Positions 26,141 through 39,878 of a stretch of DNA of 64,000 bases are shown piece after piece. Position 1 is the first letter of the stretch; every line of letters starts with the position of its first letter. The stretch is from positions 153,085,741 to 153,149,740 of the forward strand of contig CM041465.1 of the NCBI GenBank assembly GCA_023213395.1, written 5' to 3'. The position numbers were made by a program, and so were the translations under genes. This DNA comes from Cycas panzhihuaensis (lineage: Eukaryota > Cycadophyta). Below the pieces are notes generated by a model. The model ran no database searches. It saw only the letters and a list, made by a program, of their open reading frames with translations, and was not told where the DNA came from.

Positions 26141-28060
26141 AGATGTCAATGATGCTTAAAATCTTGGAATCTGACAATAGAGCCTCGGAGGATACAAGCT
26201 GTGGCTCCAATCCAATGTATACACATCCAGCACCATCATTTGTGCACAGCCAAGTTGACAAAGGCAAAGCCATAGCAGAAGGATCATCTTCTCCAACATC
26301 TGTGGCTGGCCCATCTTCTCCAGCATCGTCAACCTCCTCCGTGCCAAATATTTCACATGATCCTTTTCAAGATCAAAACGAAGACCAAGAGGTTGTGGAA
26401 ATGAAAACCTCATTCCCAACTCGAGGTTTTCGTGAAGCCTACCAGCTACACAAGGATATGCGACCAGATGAGGTAGGCAAAACTGGCACTAGAAGTGCCC
26501 ATAGAGCAAGGGTGCATGAATCACTTTCCGTTGAGCTTGAACCAAATAGAATCGCATCTTGCTCTTAATGAAGAGCCCCTAACGTACCAAGAAGTCAGAA
26601 AGCATGTAGCTTGGAGAAATGCCATGAACGAAGAGTATCAATCTCTTATCAAGAACGGTACATAGGACCTCGTGGATCTACCACGTGGAAGAAAGGTAGT
26701 TCAAAATAAATGGGTGATTAAAAACAAGTATAGATCAGCTGGCACACTAGAAATACACAAGGCGAAGTTGGTAGAAGAAGGATTCATGCAAAGGGAAGGC
26801 ATTGACTACATGAAATCTTTGCTCCTACAACCAAGTGGCCTACAATCGAACTCTAATAGCCTTGGTCGCTCAATGTGGTTGGAAAATCCACCAACTAGAT
26901 GTTAAGACCGCATTTCTCAATGGGGACCTTAAAGAAAAAATTTACATGGCTCAGCCAAAAGGATACGAGATTGACGGTCAAAAGCATAAAGTTTGCAGGC
27001 TCAAAAAGTCCTTGTATGGCCTAAAGCAAGCCCCTCGTGCTTGGTTTACCAAGTTGTCTGAAAGAATGAGGCAACTTGGATATGAGGTTTGTGACTATCA
27101 AGATATTGATGCAACATTATTCATCAAGCGCCAAAATGATAAAGTCACTTACCTCTTAATCTTTGTGGATGACATGCTCATAACGGGAATAGTGAGCATG
27201 TGTAATCACTAGTGAAGAAGGATCCTGCTTAAACTTTTGAATTGTCTGACCTCGGGTTGATGAAATATTACTTGGGAATTGAAGTAACTCAAAAGGATGG
27301 CAAAATCTTTCTCTCCAAGAAAAATATATCAACGATCTTGACAAAGTTTCGGTTGGAAGGTGCTCGACCGGTGGATACACCTATGGAGCCTAATATTAAG
27401 CTCTCTTGATGGTGACAATAGGGAGGCAGACGCAACACTCTACAGTGCAACTTGTAGGTAGTCTCATCTATACTACCAACACAAGGCAGATATTACACAC
27501 TGTCAAGATTCTTGCAAGATTCATGACAAATCCTAAGCAGAATCATTGGCAAGCTACAATACGAGTGTTGAGGTACCTAAAGACAACTAGCAAATATGGT
27601 CTGTTGTATGAACCCAATGCAGAATTTAAACTTTATGCATACACAGACTCAGACTTTGCCGGAGATAAAGACACAGGTAGATCTACGTCTGGGTACGTAA
27701 CATTTCTTGGAACAAAGACCAATATCATGGAGATCCGCATGACAAAAGATAGTTGCGGAACTCAATCAAGTCGAGTACATCACGCTTCGAGACAAGCAAG
27801 GAGGTGATATGGCTTAGAAAATTGTTGAATACATTAAATGCCACCCAAACAAGTTCTACTAGCTTACATGTAGATAATCAATCTACAATCCAGATGGCTA
27901 AAAATCACATATTTCATGATCGTACTAAAGATATAAGTACAAAAGTCCACAGGATTAGAGAACTAGTTCATGATGGCACAATTCAATTGAGTACTTGCCC
28001 ACAGCAGATCAAGTGGCCGATATCTTCACCAAACCACCAAGAGGGTGAAGTTTGAACAGC
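26140..28060 (+). pseudogene. copia RT-RNase H of element F, frameshifted
   Basis: A Ser/Pro-rich linker (26240-26400) is followed by RT from about 26580: LPRGRKVVQNKWVIKNKY, HQLDVKTAFLNGDLKEKIYM, LYGLKQAPRAW and FVDDMLITG (27163-27189), so the two RT aspartates are intact. RNase H follows (27440-28055) with YTDSDFAGDKDTGRSTSGY and LHVDNQSTIQMAKN. It ends at a KVHRIRELVHDGTIQL block. There are several frameshifts and one stop near 26666. Confidence 0.85.
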
Positions 28061-28522
28061 TTAAAGCAACTCACCTTAGGGCCTCCATCTCGGTGATTGA
28101 ATGAGATGACAATAGGACCATCATACTGTCTCATTCGTGAAAACCCCTTGTGGGCGCGAAAGGAAAAGAGTAAGTCTCGCCTATCCCATTCGTGAAAACC
28201 CCATGTAGGCGCGAAAGGATAAGGGTTGTATCATTTTGGAAAATCGGAACTGTGAAAACCACGAAAGGGCATGGGGATGACCAAATGGTATATGGAGACT
28301 CGATGAGATTTCAGCTACAAAATTTATTGTCTTGATTGGCTATCTGGCTACATTTAAAGAGTCGCCTGAGCCAAAGTTAGTAGATTAGAAAATTTGTGGG
28401 TTTTCTTCCCATGAGGGTTTCCCAAAAGTATCATACCGCTTGCTTTGTAAGAGGCTCAAATGAAGACCTCATAGGATAGAATAAAATAGAATGAAATGAC
28501 CTTCTACCATTAAGGGGGAGAT

Positions 28523-28820
28523 TGAAAAGGGTTAATGACATAAGGTCATTACATTAGTTGATTATTTCGAAAAAGGGTCTTAAGTGAACTTTAAATTAGA
28601 TCACTTAAGTGAAATGCACTTTCATGTGCATTATGTGTAATTTCATTTCACCTAACTCAAATGCTCCCTCTCTCAATATAAAAGTAAAGCTCAATGGAGG
28701 AGATTCATTCTTTACCTCCCCATTTTGTGAGAGCTACTTTCTTTCTCTCAAGTCTCTCTTGCTCCCATGTTTGCCTTTGTGTTTAGTGCATGGAGATGAA
28801 GGATAGATCCACTCTTTTCA
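28523..28820 (+). repeat. 3' LTR of copia F (298 bp)
   Basis: Begins at TGAAAAGGG after the purine tract TAAGGGGGAGAT (28511-28522) and ends CTTTTCA before AATTA. Same length as the 5' LTR. Confidence 0.95.
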
Positions 28821-29234
28821 AATTATTCTCACCAATGCTAGCTTCTTCATCCCATAAGTAATTAATAATAAAGCTAACTATCTATAGTGATTGGAGCTCT
28901 TACTGATGTTCTTAACTTTCATAATGGACCTACCACTATATTTTTAGAATCTCAAATCATAGTTTACCAACTCATTTATTTTTATCAAGCTCGTTTGAGC
29001 CATTTTCATTCTTTACTTGATGATGTTACTATCCTATTAATATAATTTTTTACTGTTACAACTTAACATATTCTATGAACCTAAAATATCAAAGTTGACT
29101 TCCTTGTCCCCCACATAATTAAATGCCATCATTTATAGCCTAGTTTAGAAGGGTTCTATTTTTTGTTTATAAGTCAAAGTAACCTTTCCATTCTCCCCTT
29201 GATTTGTACTTAAGGATTTCTTATCTTCGTAATG

Positions 29235-29445
29235 AGAATAAACTACAGCTCTAAAAACCTATCTACTAACGAGTATAAACTATGTTAGTCAAATCCTTTG
29301 CTAGTAATAGATGCCTCACTCTGAAACAAGTATACACTAATGTAAAAAACCTCATTATCAAGTATCCACAAAAGTATCAAAAAATAAAATAACATACTCA
29401 AAAAGATAAAATCAAAGGGATATATACAACTACCATACATCCACA
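29235..29445 (+). repeat. internal repeat R2 of element G
   Basis: Diverged direct copy of R1 (18055-18265), lying just beyond the extra RNase H. Shared landmarks are AGTATAAACTATGTTAG, CACTCTGAAACAAGTATA and the terminal AAATAACA..AATATATAC-type stretch. The same R1/RNase H/R2 order is present on the opposite strand in H. Confidence 0.65.
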
Positions 29446-29681
29446 TATGGCATGACCATCACCGAAAGAGAAACATGTAACTTTACACTGCCAATTAACT
29501 CTCATTATATTAGGAGACATATGGAGGTGTGTGTAGGGGGGGCGGGGGGGTGTGCTAATGAAGGTTAAGAGTCATGGAATCACAATAACAACATAATATA
29601 TATCATATATTATGAGAAATAATTTATACATAAGAAAAAATATGCATCATACATGAATCATATGATACATCGTAATACATC

Positions 29682-32039
<2,358 letters not shown>

Positions 32040-32579
32040 CTGGCCCCTTGGCAATAGAACCTTGTCGCTCTAGAGCATTGAATGATGATGAAAGCTGCCA
32101 ATACACACATCATCAATACCAGTGATAACTACTAGGCAAGTTTGTAGGTAACCAAAGGGGGCTATAGGTGCTACAAGGGATGTATGGATAGGAGGACATA
32201 TGCTGGGGGAGGAGACAGACTCATGGTTCAATCAAACCTCTAAGTGTGGGACCCTAGACCTAAAGCACATGCCATAGAAGATAAAGAAAAGGGGTGACCT
32301 AAGGGGAATTCCCTTTAGTGGCACCCCTAAATGGGCAACATGACCCTAGAAAATATGATGGGTTTGAAGCCCAAAGAGGAAACTAGGGAGGATTAAGGGA
32401 TGCTTCATCACTCTAAGATAAAGTATAACTCAAATAAAGAAGGGTTTTGGTCACCATAGTTTAGCCTTATTAGTGGATACCATTTAGAGTTAAAGAAGGA
32501 GTAGAGGTTGGGGGAGAGGTCACTATTGAAGGGTTTCTAAGAGGTGACCTATCAAGCCTACAAGGAGCCATCTAGGAGC

Positions 32580-32985
32580 TAGAGACGACACTCAAGAACA
32601 AGGCAAACTAGATTATCAGCCTTGGCATCCTAATCACAAGGGATGTATTAAATATTAATTGAGGAGAAGTAAGATAGAAGAGACCTAGAAGTTGAAGTGA
32701 GGGATCTCAGGTAAGGGTAGAGGACCTAATAGGTTTGGGTCAACTGGGATACTATGATCTGAGAATCACAATGCAGGATGATAGGACCATGATGGAAGCA
32801 AAGTGCATTAGGTAAGGCTTCTATAACAACTATATACTCCACTTCGTTGTTCATTGCCTCAGGCAAATAAATCTTAGAATATATGAAATCATACCCAGAG
32901 GGATCACAAATGATCCAAGCTATGGTAGAAGGTCCCAAGTTACCACGATTACCACTATCCATGAAGATGAGTAGTGCCATGGCTA
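32580..32985 (-). pseudogene. extra RNase H domain of element I
   Basis: Blocks read FMDSGNRGNLGPSTIAWI, then YLPEAMNNEVEYIVVIEAL, HHGPIILHCDSQIIVSQL and, after a stop near 32725, DAKADNL. Unlike the copies in C, G and H, the first aspartate (MDSG), the glutamate (NEVEY) and the next aspartate (HCDSQ) are all kept. This is the best preserved catalytic set in the window, although the frame is closed by one stop and lacks a start of its own. Confidence 0.75.
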
Positions 32986-35187
32986 GGGAAATAACAAGGA
33001 ACTTAATGAAAAGAAGGGAGATGTTGGATGAAGGACAATAAGTCTTGACAATCATAATTACTCAAAAGGCTAATCAAGAGAGGATAGGAGAGACCTATAG
33101 CTAGGTTGTTAAGCTCATAGAGGGCCTACCCTATGTAAAGGAAGGAACAAAGGTGAGAACATACTCAATGTCAAGGATCTAAGGTTGGTTTAGGGCCAAC
33201 CAAGGGCTTGAACTAGATATTGGATCTAATTGGGAGCAAAATAGACCAAAACATATGTAAAAAATAGAGTCAACTCACCAAAATGAGTCCATAAAGTATA
33301 AACATAGATAGTGTTTTCAATGATATAAAATGAGGTAAAAAGGACTCCTGAAGGACACAAAGGGGTGCTATAAATGCTAGAAAAGTTGAGAAAAGGAGGC
33401 ATCCAAGAGCCTGAAAGGGTAGGGACCCTAAAGAGAACAATGATGAGCCCAAGGAGGCAGTCCTAATGACTCCATCAGAATGGAAAAAGGCTATGAGGCT
33501 TCAAGGAGTCTTGCAAATAAAAGAGGAGAACAGGGTAAAAATGGAATTCATTTTCATGCTCCCTCATATAATTTGGAGAGAAAACTACTTGCTACCCTCA
33601 ACTTATCACCCCAAGATGAGCTTGGTGGAGGAGATCCAACTATTAGATTATTACTCATAGGAAGCCATTAAGACCACAACTTAGTGATGGCAATAATTGG
33701 GCCAGACCTGGTACTCAAATTTTAACCATGATTCACTTATTACATCTTTTCATTAGTGTCTTTTATCTGTTGGGTAGTGCCTATTAGGGATGCTATGTGT
33801 CCTGATGGGACCTAATTGAGGGCCTGTAAGAGGCTAGACCAGGGCTTTAGGAGGCCCTAGTACCAATGGATAAAGTGTTATCCATTCTTATTTATATTTT
33901 ATCTTTTCTATTTTTAGCAGGGGAATCTATGGTACAACAATTATCCATGTGGGGTATAGGGAGTACCTACAGGGCCCACTAATTTATTTACAGTGCCATA
34001 AATATATTAGCAAGGTGGAGATAGATATAAGGAATATATGAAAATTTTTATATTTAATCAAAATTTGATGACTGTTATGTTGACTAGGAGTGCCCTTGGC
34101 CCTGTAGAGAGGTAAGTAACTGATTGATAATATTTGTTGGTGATTTTTAGCATGTCACCATAGTGGAAAACCATAAGAACATCAATTCATCAATGATAAG
34201 GTTTGTAGAGTTTATGGATCACCGTGATAAGGCAACATTGAGATGATGTGGCCTACTCAAGATAGTTTATACACTATAGTATGCCTCAAACTAGACACTT
34301 TTAGTTAATATCATCTTAAATTGGGATCAACAGAGGTATGTGTTCCATCTCCCACTGGTAGGAGACATTACCATCCCTCTAACGAATGTCTGGAGGATCA
34401 TGGAGGTGCCTGCTAGCAGAGTAATAGTGGTGTTGGGCACTTTGCCTAGCATGCATGCTGCACATAGAGAGGCAGCCAGATACTTTTATAATAGGGGTTG
34501 ATGGGACTGGAGGGGGCTATCGTTGAGGACCATAGTGATATTTAGGATTCCTCATGTGAGGAAGATGATTATCTTTGTTATTCTATTCTGAATTTCCTAA
34601 AAATAGGACTATAGTGATGTGTAGAGGATGGATGGATATCATCAAATGATGCAAGGTAGAAGAGAGGTTTGGCTGGGCTACTTTGATAGTGGCCAATCTC
34701 ACGCCTAATCTTGACTAGATTCAGGCAACAAGACAAGGAAGACTCTCATATAACTCCCTACTCTAGTGTTAGTTCTTTAATCATTTTTTAGGAGTGGTAC
34801 TAATGATAGGGCTATAACCCATACTAGTTGGTGCTCCTCTCATTCATTGATGGCCATCATGTTTCAGGGGCATCAGAGAGCCAGCTCAGGTTAAAAGATC
34901 TGTAGCAGCTATATCATTAGACTTGCTCATGGTAAATGACTATGTGAGCCAACCATGTCACATCATGCATTAGGACAATGATGTAAAGGAGGGAGAGGCT
35001 GCAGGGGTCATGATAGTGGAGTCGGGAGAGGAGAAGGATCAAAGAGCTACTACTACTAATTTAGAGGTAGAGGCAACATTGGCAATTATAAGAGAGGCAA
35101 CTATAACTACAACAGGAGCAGAGATCCTCAAAGCGAAGGAGGCAGAGGCTAAGGAGGCACCAACTGCTCTAGGAGGTGAGGAGCTAG

Positions 35188-35833
35188 TGTTGAGAATACA
35201 AGGTCCCAAACCTTAAACTGCCATAAGATCTGAACTATTTTGCAACTAGTTACAGGAATTGAAACTAAGATTTAACATGCAAGTTCTAAAATTAAAGATA
35301 ATATAATAACATTAATATAAAAGCCAAATATCACATATACACTTGATATAACGTGGTAAAACCCTAGTAGTGTGCTAGGGAAACATCTACATAGAAAAGT
35401 TATCAATCTTTATTGTTGTAAAATGGAGAAAAAAGTACATCTCAATAGTAGAGTGCTCTCAGGAACAATAACTAACCTCTACCCTCATCACATTACACTA
35501 CATTTCATACAACATAATAAGAAAAGCCCTAAATCAGGCTACATGAGAGGGACATCCAAGGCATAAATCTTAACCATAGAATCTAGGGTATTTGTATCAA
35601 ATAACCCTGATTCTCTTTACATTTTAATATGGTTTACAGGGCTAATTTTTCAGGTCGGGGGCTATTGCCCCTAAACCCCCTCTTAATGGGGGGTGTTCCA
35701 CTCCCCCTACACCCCTCGGCCAAGGGGGGCTCCTGCCCCCCTTAGAACCCCCCAAGAAAGATTTGGGGGAGAAACTGCATTGATAACATGCCAAAATTTT
35801 AGCCTTAAACAATTATTGTCACAATATCCAACA
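35188..35833 (-). repeat. 3' LTR of copia E (646 bp)
   Basis: Plus-strand TGTTGAGAATAC to ATATCCAACA. It contains a short run of complementary G and C blocks (about 35656-35765: GGGGGCTATTGCCCC, CCCCCTCTTAATGGGGGG), which could fold into hairpins in the RNA. Confidence 0.9.
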
Positions 35834-36199
35834 ATCTCCACCTTGATAACAATTTACCCAGTACCTTTCCTAGACCCTTCATCATCTTTTCTGCAAGCCA
35901 AGAGAAGTCAAACACCATTTGAACTTCTCTAATGGTACTGGTTTTGTAAACATATCAACACAATTATGATTTGTGTGAATCTTCTCAAGTGCCACTTCAC
36001 CTGCTTCCATAACCTATCTAACAAAATGGTACTTAAGACTAATATGCTTTGTTCTGCTGTGATAAGTTGGATTCTTGGCTAAGTAAATGGTACTTTGACT
36101 ATCACAAAATACCTTTATATTTTCTTGTCTCCTTCCAAGCTCAACCAATAGACCCTATAACCAGATTGCTTCTTTACAAGCATGTGCTACAATAACATA

Positions 36200-37420
36200 T
36201 TCAACTTCTGTGGTTGACAGTGCAATTGTGCTCTACAATTTAGACATCCAACTAATTAGACCATTTGCAAGAGTGAAAACATAACCTCAAGTAGACCTTC
36301 TTTTGTCTAAATCTCCTACAAAGTTTGAATCGACGTATCCACAAACCTAATTATCTGTACCTCCAAAGGTGATGTAGTAGTCACTTTTACCTCTCAAATA
36401 TTGAAGCATCCATTTCACTGCAGCCCAATGTTCCTTTCTTGGATTTGCCATAAACCTACTAACTACATTGACTGCATGTGAAATATCAGATCTTATACAT
36501 ACCATGACATACATCAAACTTCCTACTACACTGGCATAAGACACACAAGATATATAAACCTTTTCTTCTTTACTACTAGGACTCATATTCAAAGAAAGCT
36601 TGAAGTGGGAAGCCAATGGGATACTCACTAGTTTCACATTTGCCATACCAAACCTGGTTAGCACCTTCTCTACATATTTCTACTGTGATAACCATATCTT
36701 ACCATTTTTCCAGTCTCTGTGTATCTCCATGCCTAAGATTTATTTTGCAGCTCCTAGATCCTTCATAGTAAAAGTCCTAGCCAATTGAGCCTTTAGCTTA
36801 CTGATTTCTTCCATGCTCTTACTTGCAACCAGCATGTCATCAACATATAATACTAAGATAATGAATAAGCCATTGTCCATAAATTTAAAGTAAACACGAT
36901 GATCATACTCACTTCTTTTGAAATTTTAGCTCTCCATGAAGGCATCAAACTTCTTGTACCACTACCTGGGTGATTGCTTCAGGCCATATAATTATTTTCC
37001 TGAGCTTACAACTAAGTCTTTTCTTGCCATCTTGTACAAACCCTTCTGGTTGATCCATATATCTCCTCATCTAAATCTCCATGTAGAAATGTTATTTTTA
37101 CATCTAACTGCTCCAACTCCAAATTGAGAGGAGCTACCAATGCTAACAGTACTTGAATTGAAACAAGTTTGACAACTGGTGAAAAGATCTCATGAAATTC
37201 AATACCTGCTTTCTGTGTAAAACCTTTAGCCACCAGTCTTGCCCTATATTTATCAACCTTTCCATTAACATCTATTTTTCTTTTGAAAACCCACCTACAA
37301 CTAACAGTCTTCCTACCATGTGGAAGTTCTACCAAGTCCCATGAATTATTTTTATTTAGAGCACATATCTCTTCCTGCATAGCCTTTTTCTACTTCTCAC
37401 TGTGGATATCATCTACTGCT
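36200..37420 (-). pseudogene. copia RT-RNase H of element E
   Basis: RT starts near 37380 with MQEEICALNKNNSWDLVELP, followed by WVFKRKID, KYRARLVAKGFTQ and LEQLDVKITFLHGDLDEEIY. The catalytic LYVDDMLVA lies at 36830-36850, intact. Downstream comes the segment GSLMYVMVCIRSDISHAVNV (36470-36530), then the RNase H IALSTTEVEY near 36200-36225. Frame changes between 37010 and 36850 and several stops separate the blocks. The RT motifs and the CX2CX4HX4-type gag point to the Tork group (inference). Confidence 0.85.
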
Positions 37421-37699
37421 TCTTAATAACATGTAGGCTCATCATCATTAGAAACCAAAGCAATAGAAGTAGATGGGTTGTACCTGTCAGGTGGATGACT
37501 CACTCATGTAGATCTTCTAACTGTTGGCAGAGGAGTGTCTACATACTCCTGTAAATCTATTGTAGATTCATCTTCAGAAAGATCTTCCTGCTCTTCTAAT
37601 TCCAAAGATGGATGGGTTTCAAACTTGACCTGTTGATGTTCATCTTTCTACTCCCGTTTCACTTCAACTTCTACACTGTCTAATTTAGAAAGGGAGATT

Positions 37700-38930
37700 C
37701 ATCAAATACAACATCTTTATTAATGGTGATTTTGTGGGCAGTAGGATCCCACAACCTTTATCCCTTCACATCATCTTTATCACCATAACTAACAAAGATA
37801 CATTTCTTTAATTTTGGGTCTAACTTTGAACATGTACTTTTATCAGTCCAGGCATAAGCATCACAACCAAAAACTCTCAAATTTAAATAATCACATGGAT
37901 GTCTAGTCCATACCTCTTCAAGAATCTTGCAATCTATTGCAAGTGATGGTGATATGTTCACTATATAGCATGTTGTTTGAATAGCTTCTGCCTACAAGAC
38001 CTACTCCACTCTAGCATTACCTAGCATGCTTCTTACTCTTTCCAAGAGTATCATATTCATGCACTCAGCAATGCCATTTTACTATGGAGTATAGCTAATG
38101 GTCTTATGTCTTTCGATCCTAGTTTCTCTGTAATAGTTCTTAAACTCCAAAGAGTTGAACTCACCTCCATTGTTAGTTCTTAAACATTTGATTGTCTTAC
38201 CAGTACTATTCTCAACTAAAGCCTTAAACTGCTTAAATACATTGAAAACTTCTGATTTCCCTTTCAAAAAATAGACCTATACCTTTCTGGAGTAATCATC
38301 TATAAATGTGATAAAGTACAATGATCCTCCACAAGATATTTTAGGGGCTAGTCCCCACACATCTGAATGTATATAATCCAAAATGCCTTTACTAGTGTGA
38401 CTCCCTACTTTAAACCTGAGTCTACAATGTTTTCCAAAAACACAATGTTTACAGAAAGCCAAATCTAAAAGTTGTAAGTCAGGAAGTAACTTATGGTTTA
38501 TCAGCACCTTAAGTCCTCTCTCACTCATGTGCCCAAGTCTCTGATTCCATAACTGAGTTGGATCTTTTGCAGTCTTTGATGCTGTAGCTACTTGGATGAC
38601 ATTTGTACTTCCCACTAAAATGTAAAAATTTCCTTTCTTCAAGGCTTTCATAATAACCAAGGCACCCTTTGACACATTTACGACTCCTTCATGACTTATA
38701 TGCTTATAACCACCCGAATCTAGTTCAACCAAGAAAATTTGATTCCTTTTCAGATTAGGTACGTGCCTAACCTCGGTTAATGTTCTCACTACCCCATCGA
38801 ACATCTTAATTCTGATGCTACCAATTCCCATTATCTTACAAGAAACTTCATTCCCCATAAGCACATCACCACCATCAAGAGGTTGGTATGATGAGAACCA
38901 GCTCTTGTGTGGACACATGTGGTGCGAAGC
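37700..38930 (-). pseudogene. copia protease/integrase of element E
   Basis: The protease tail and pre-integrase domain (38277-38918) read VRHVPNLKRNQIFLVELDSG, LWNQRLGHMSERGLKVL and CKHCVFGKHCRL, giving the H-H-C-C zinc finger. The core has YIHSDVWG, ITFIDDYSRKV, CLRTNNGGEFNS (the second D changed to N) and a QNG block after a stop at 38079-38081. A further piece (37758-37961) holds LRVFGCDAYAW and KLKKCIFVSY. Stops and the D-to-N change make it inactive. Confidence 0.85.
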
Positions 38931-38938
38931 ATCTGAAT

Positions 38939-39850
38939 CTAATAACTAGTTAGGGGATAATGAGAAACATTACAAGCAACCAAGACATCATCATCCATAC
39001 CTTGATTTGACTCCACCTGATTCATCTCCTTAGCAGGATCTTCCTTTTTCTGGAACTCCTTCCTTTTGTAGTAATCCTTCTTGAGGTGACTGGTCTTATT
39101 ACAGTACCAACATCTGAGTTTACTCTTTTTGCTCTTTGACTTAGACCTCGATGTATCCCTAGGGTTTTTTCCTCTACCAATTGTTCTACCCCTTGCCGTC
39201 ATAGCTTCTGGTGTGGAGGTTTCAAGACTAGATTTACTCCACACTTCTTCTATTAGCAAAGCACTCACAATAGAATCATAATCTAATACATCTATAGTGC
39301 TAAAACTAATTGAGATGACAATATTATCCCAAGATTCATGTAATGAGCATAACAAGGTAACAACCTTGTTCTCATCCTTAATTTTAACATTGATACTAGT
39401 TAACTAATAAATAAGAGTATTGAAAACATTTAAATGGTCAACAATTTTTGTACCTTCCTTCATCTTTAATGAGTACAGTTGCCTCTTCAGGTAGATTCGA
39501 TTTGTTATTGATTTGGTCATATATAGGCCTTCCAACCGGGTCCATAATCTTACTGTTGTCTCCTCCCCTATGATGTTAAACAAGACTTCATCTGCCAAGC
39601 ACAATCGTATTGTGCTAAGTACCTTTTTGCCTAAGTCATCCTATTTATCATTGTCCATCCCTGTGGGTTTCTTTGATTTGCCTGCAAGGGCTTTGTACAA
39701 ACCCTACTGTACAAGAATATCATGTGCGTTTAGCTTCCATAACTCGAAGATGTTCTTGCCATTGAATTTCTCCACCTCAAACTTTGCACTTGCTAGTTTT
39801 ATCATTTGGTGTAGAAAAGACAACACCAAAACCTTCACAAACTCACTGCA
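38939..39850 (-). pseudogene. gag: copia gag of element E
   Basis: Fragments in order: KLASAKFEVEKFNGKN with LWKLNAHDILVQ (39704-39800), then the gag body KSITNRIYLKRQLYSLKM (39404-39604). The C-terminal part (38939-39355) has TIGRGKNPRDTSRSKSK and a zinc knuckle CWYCNKTSHLKKDY, whose last Cys is Tyr. Two or three stops separate them, one from CAA/CAG-to-TAA/TAG type change. The recognised start is near 39810, 70 bases after the primer site. Confidence 0.8.
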
Positions 39851-39859
39851 AAAAAAAAA

Positions 39860-39876
39860 AAGTGGGTCTAATACCA
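39860..39876 (-). other. primer-binding site of copia E
   Basis: On minus, just inside the 5' LTR, TGGTATTAGACCCACTT is a diverged form of TGGTATCAGAGC, the initiator Met tRNA primer site. Confidence 0.8.
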
Positions 39877-39878
39877 CT

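Larger units (their letters stand above)
21273..28820 (+). mobile_element. Ty1/copia element F, complete with LTRs and target duplication
   Basis: A 7548-bp element with 298-bp LTRs (21273-21570 and 28523-28820), a 5-bp duplication AATTA (21268-21272 and 28821-28825), an initiator-Met tRNA primer site and a polypurine tract. By eye the LTRs differ at about two positions, so the insertion is recent relative to everything else here. It carries gag, protease, integrase, RT and RNase H in copia order on plus, all with stops or frameshifts, plus a 2-kb leader before gag. Confidence 0.95.
21186..29150 (+). pseudogene. extra RNase H of element G, split by copia F
   Basis: The 5' part (21186-21272) reads YTNGGSQGNPRI..WVIHDHRG. 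The 3' part (28826-29150) resumes with LTNASFF and NNKANYL. Between them lies copia F with its AATTA duplication; taking out F plus one AATTA restores the frame across the joint exactly. The family aspartate in DGGS is asparagine and the glutamate in NEAEY is asparagine, so the enzyme was probably dead before or after F arrived. Further stops occur in the 3' part. The homologue in H (57150-57570) is uninterrupted. Confidence 0.8.
17842..29681 (+). mobile_element. Ty3/gypsy element G, interrupted 3' part
   Basis: Pieces at 17842-18314, 20171-21272 and 28821-29681 join into one plus-strand element once a LINE and copia F are removed. It holds integrase C-terminus (17850-18050), a repeat block R1, an extra RNase H split by F, a repeat block R2 and a tail. 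The whole series matches, in reverse complement, element H at 56620-58910, which is uninterrupted there. The left edge is cut by C and the right edge (..AATACATC) by the LTR of element I. Confidence 0.8.

Noticed and set aside
35656-35765. Terminator or riboswitch in the G/C blocks
   Set aside because: They occur in both LTRs of E at the same place with decay; simple LTR hairpin potential is the safer reading.
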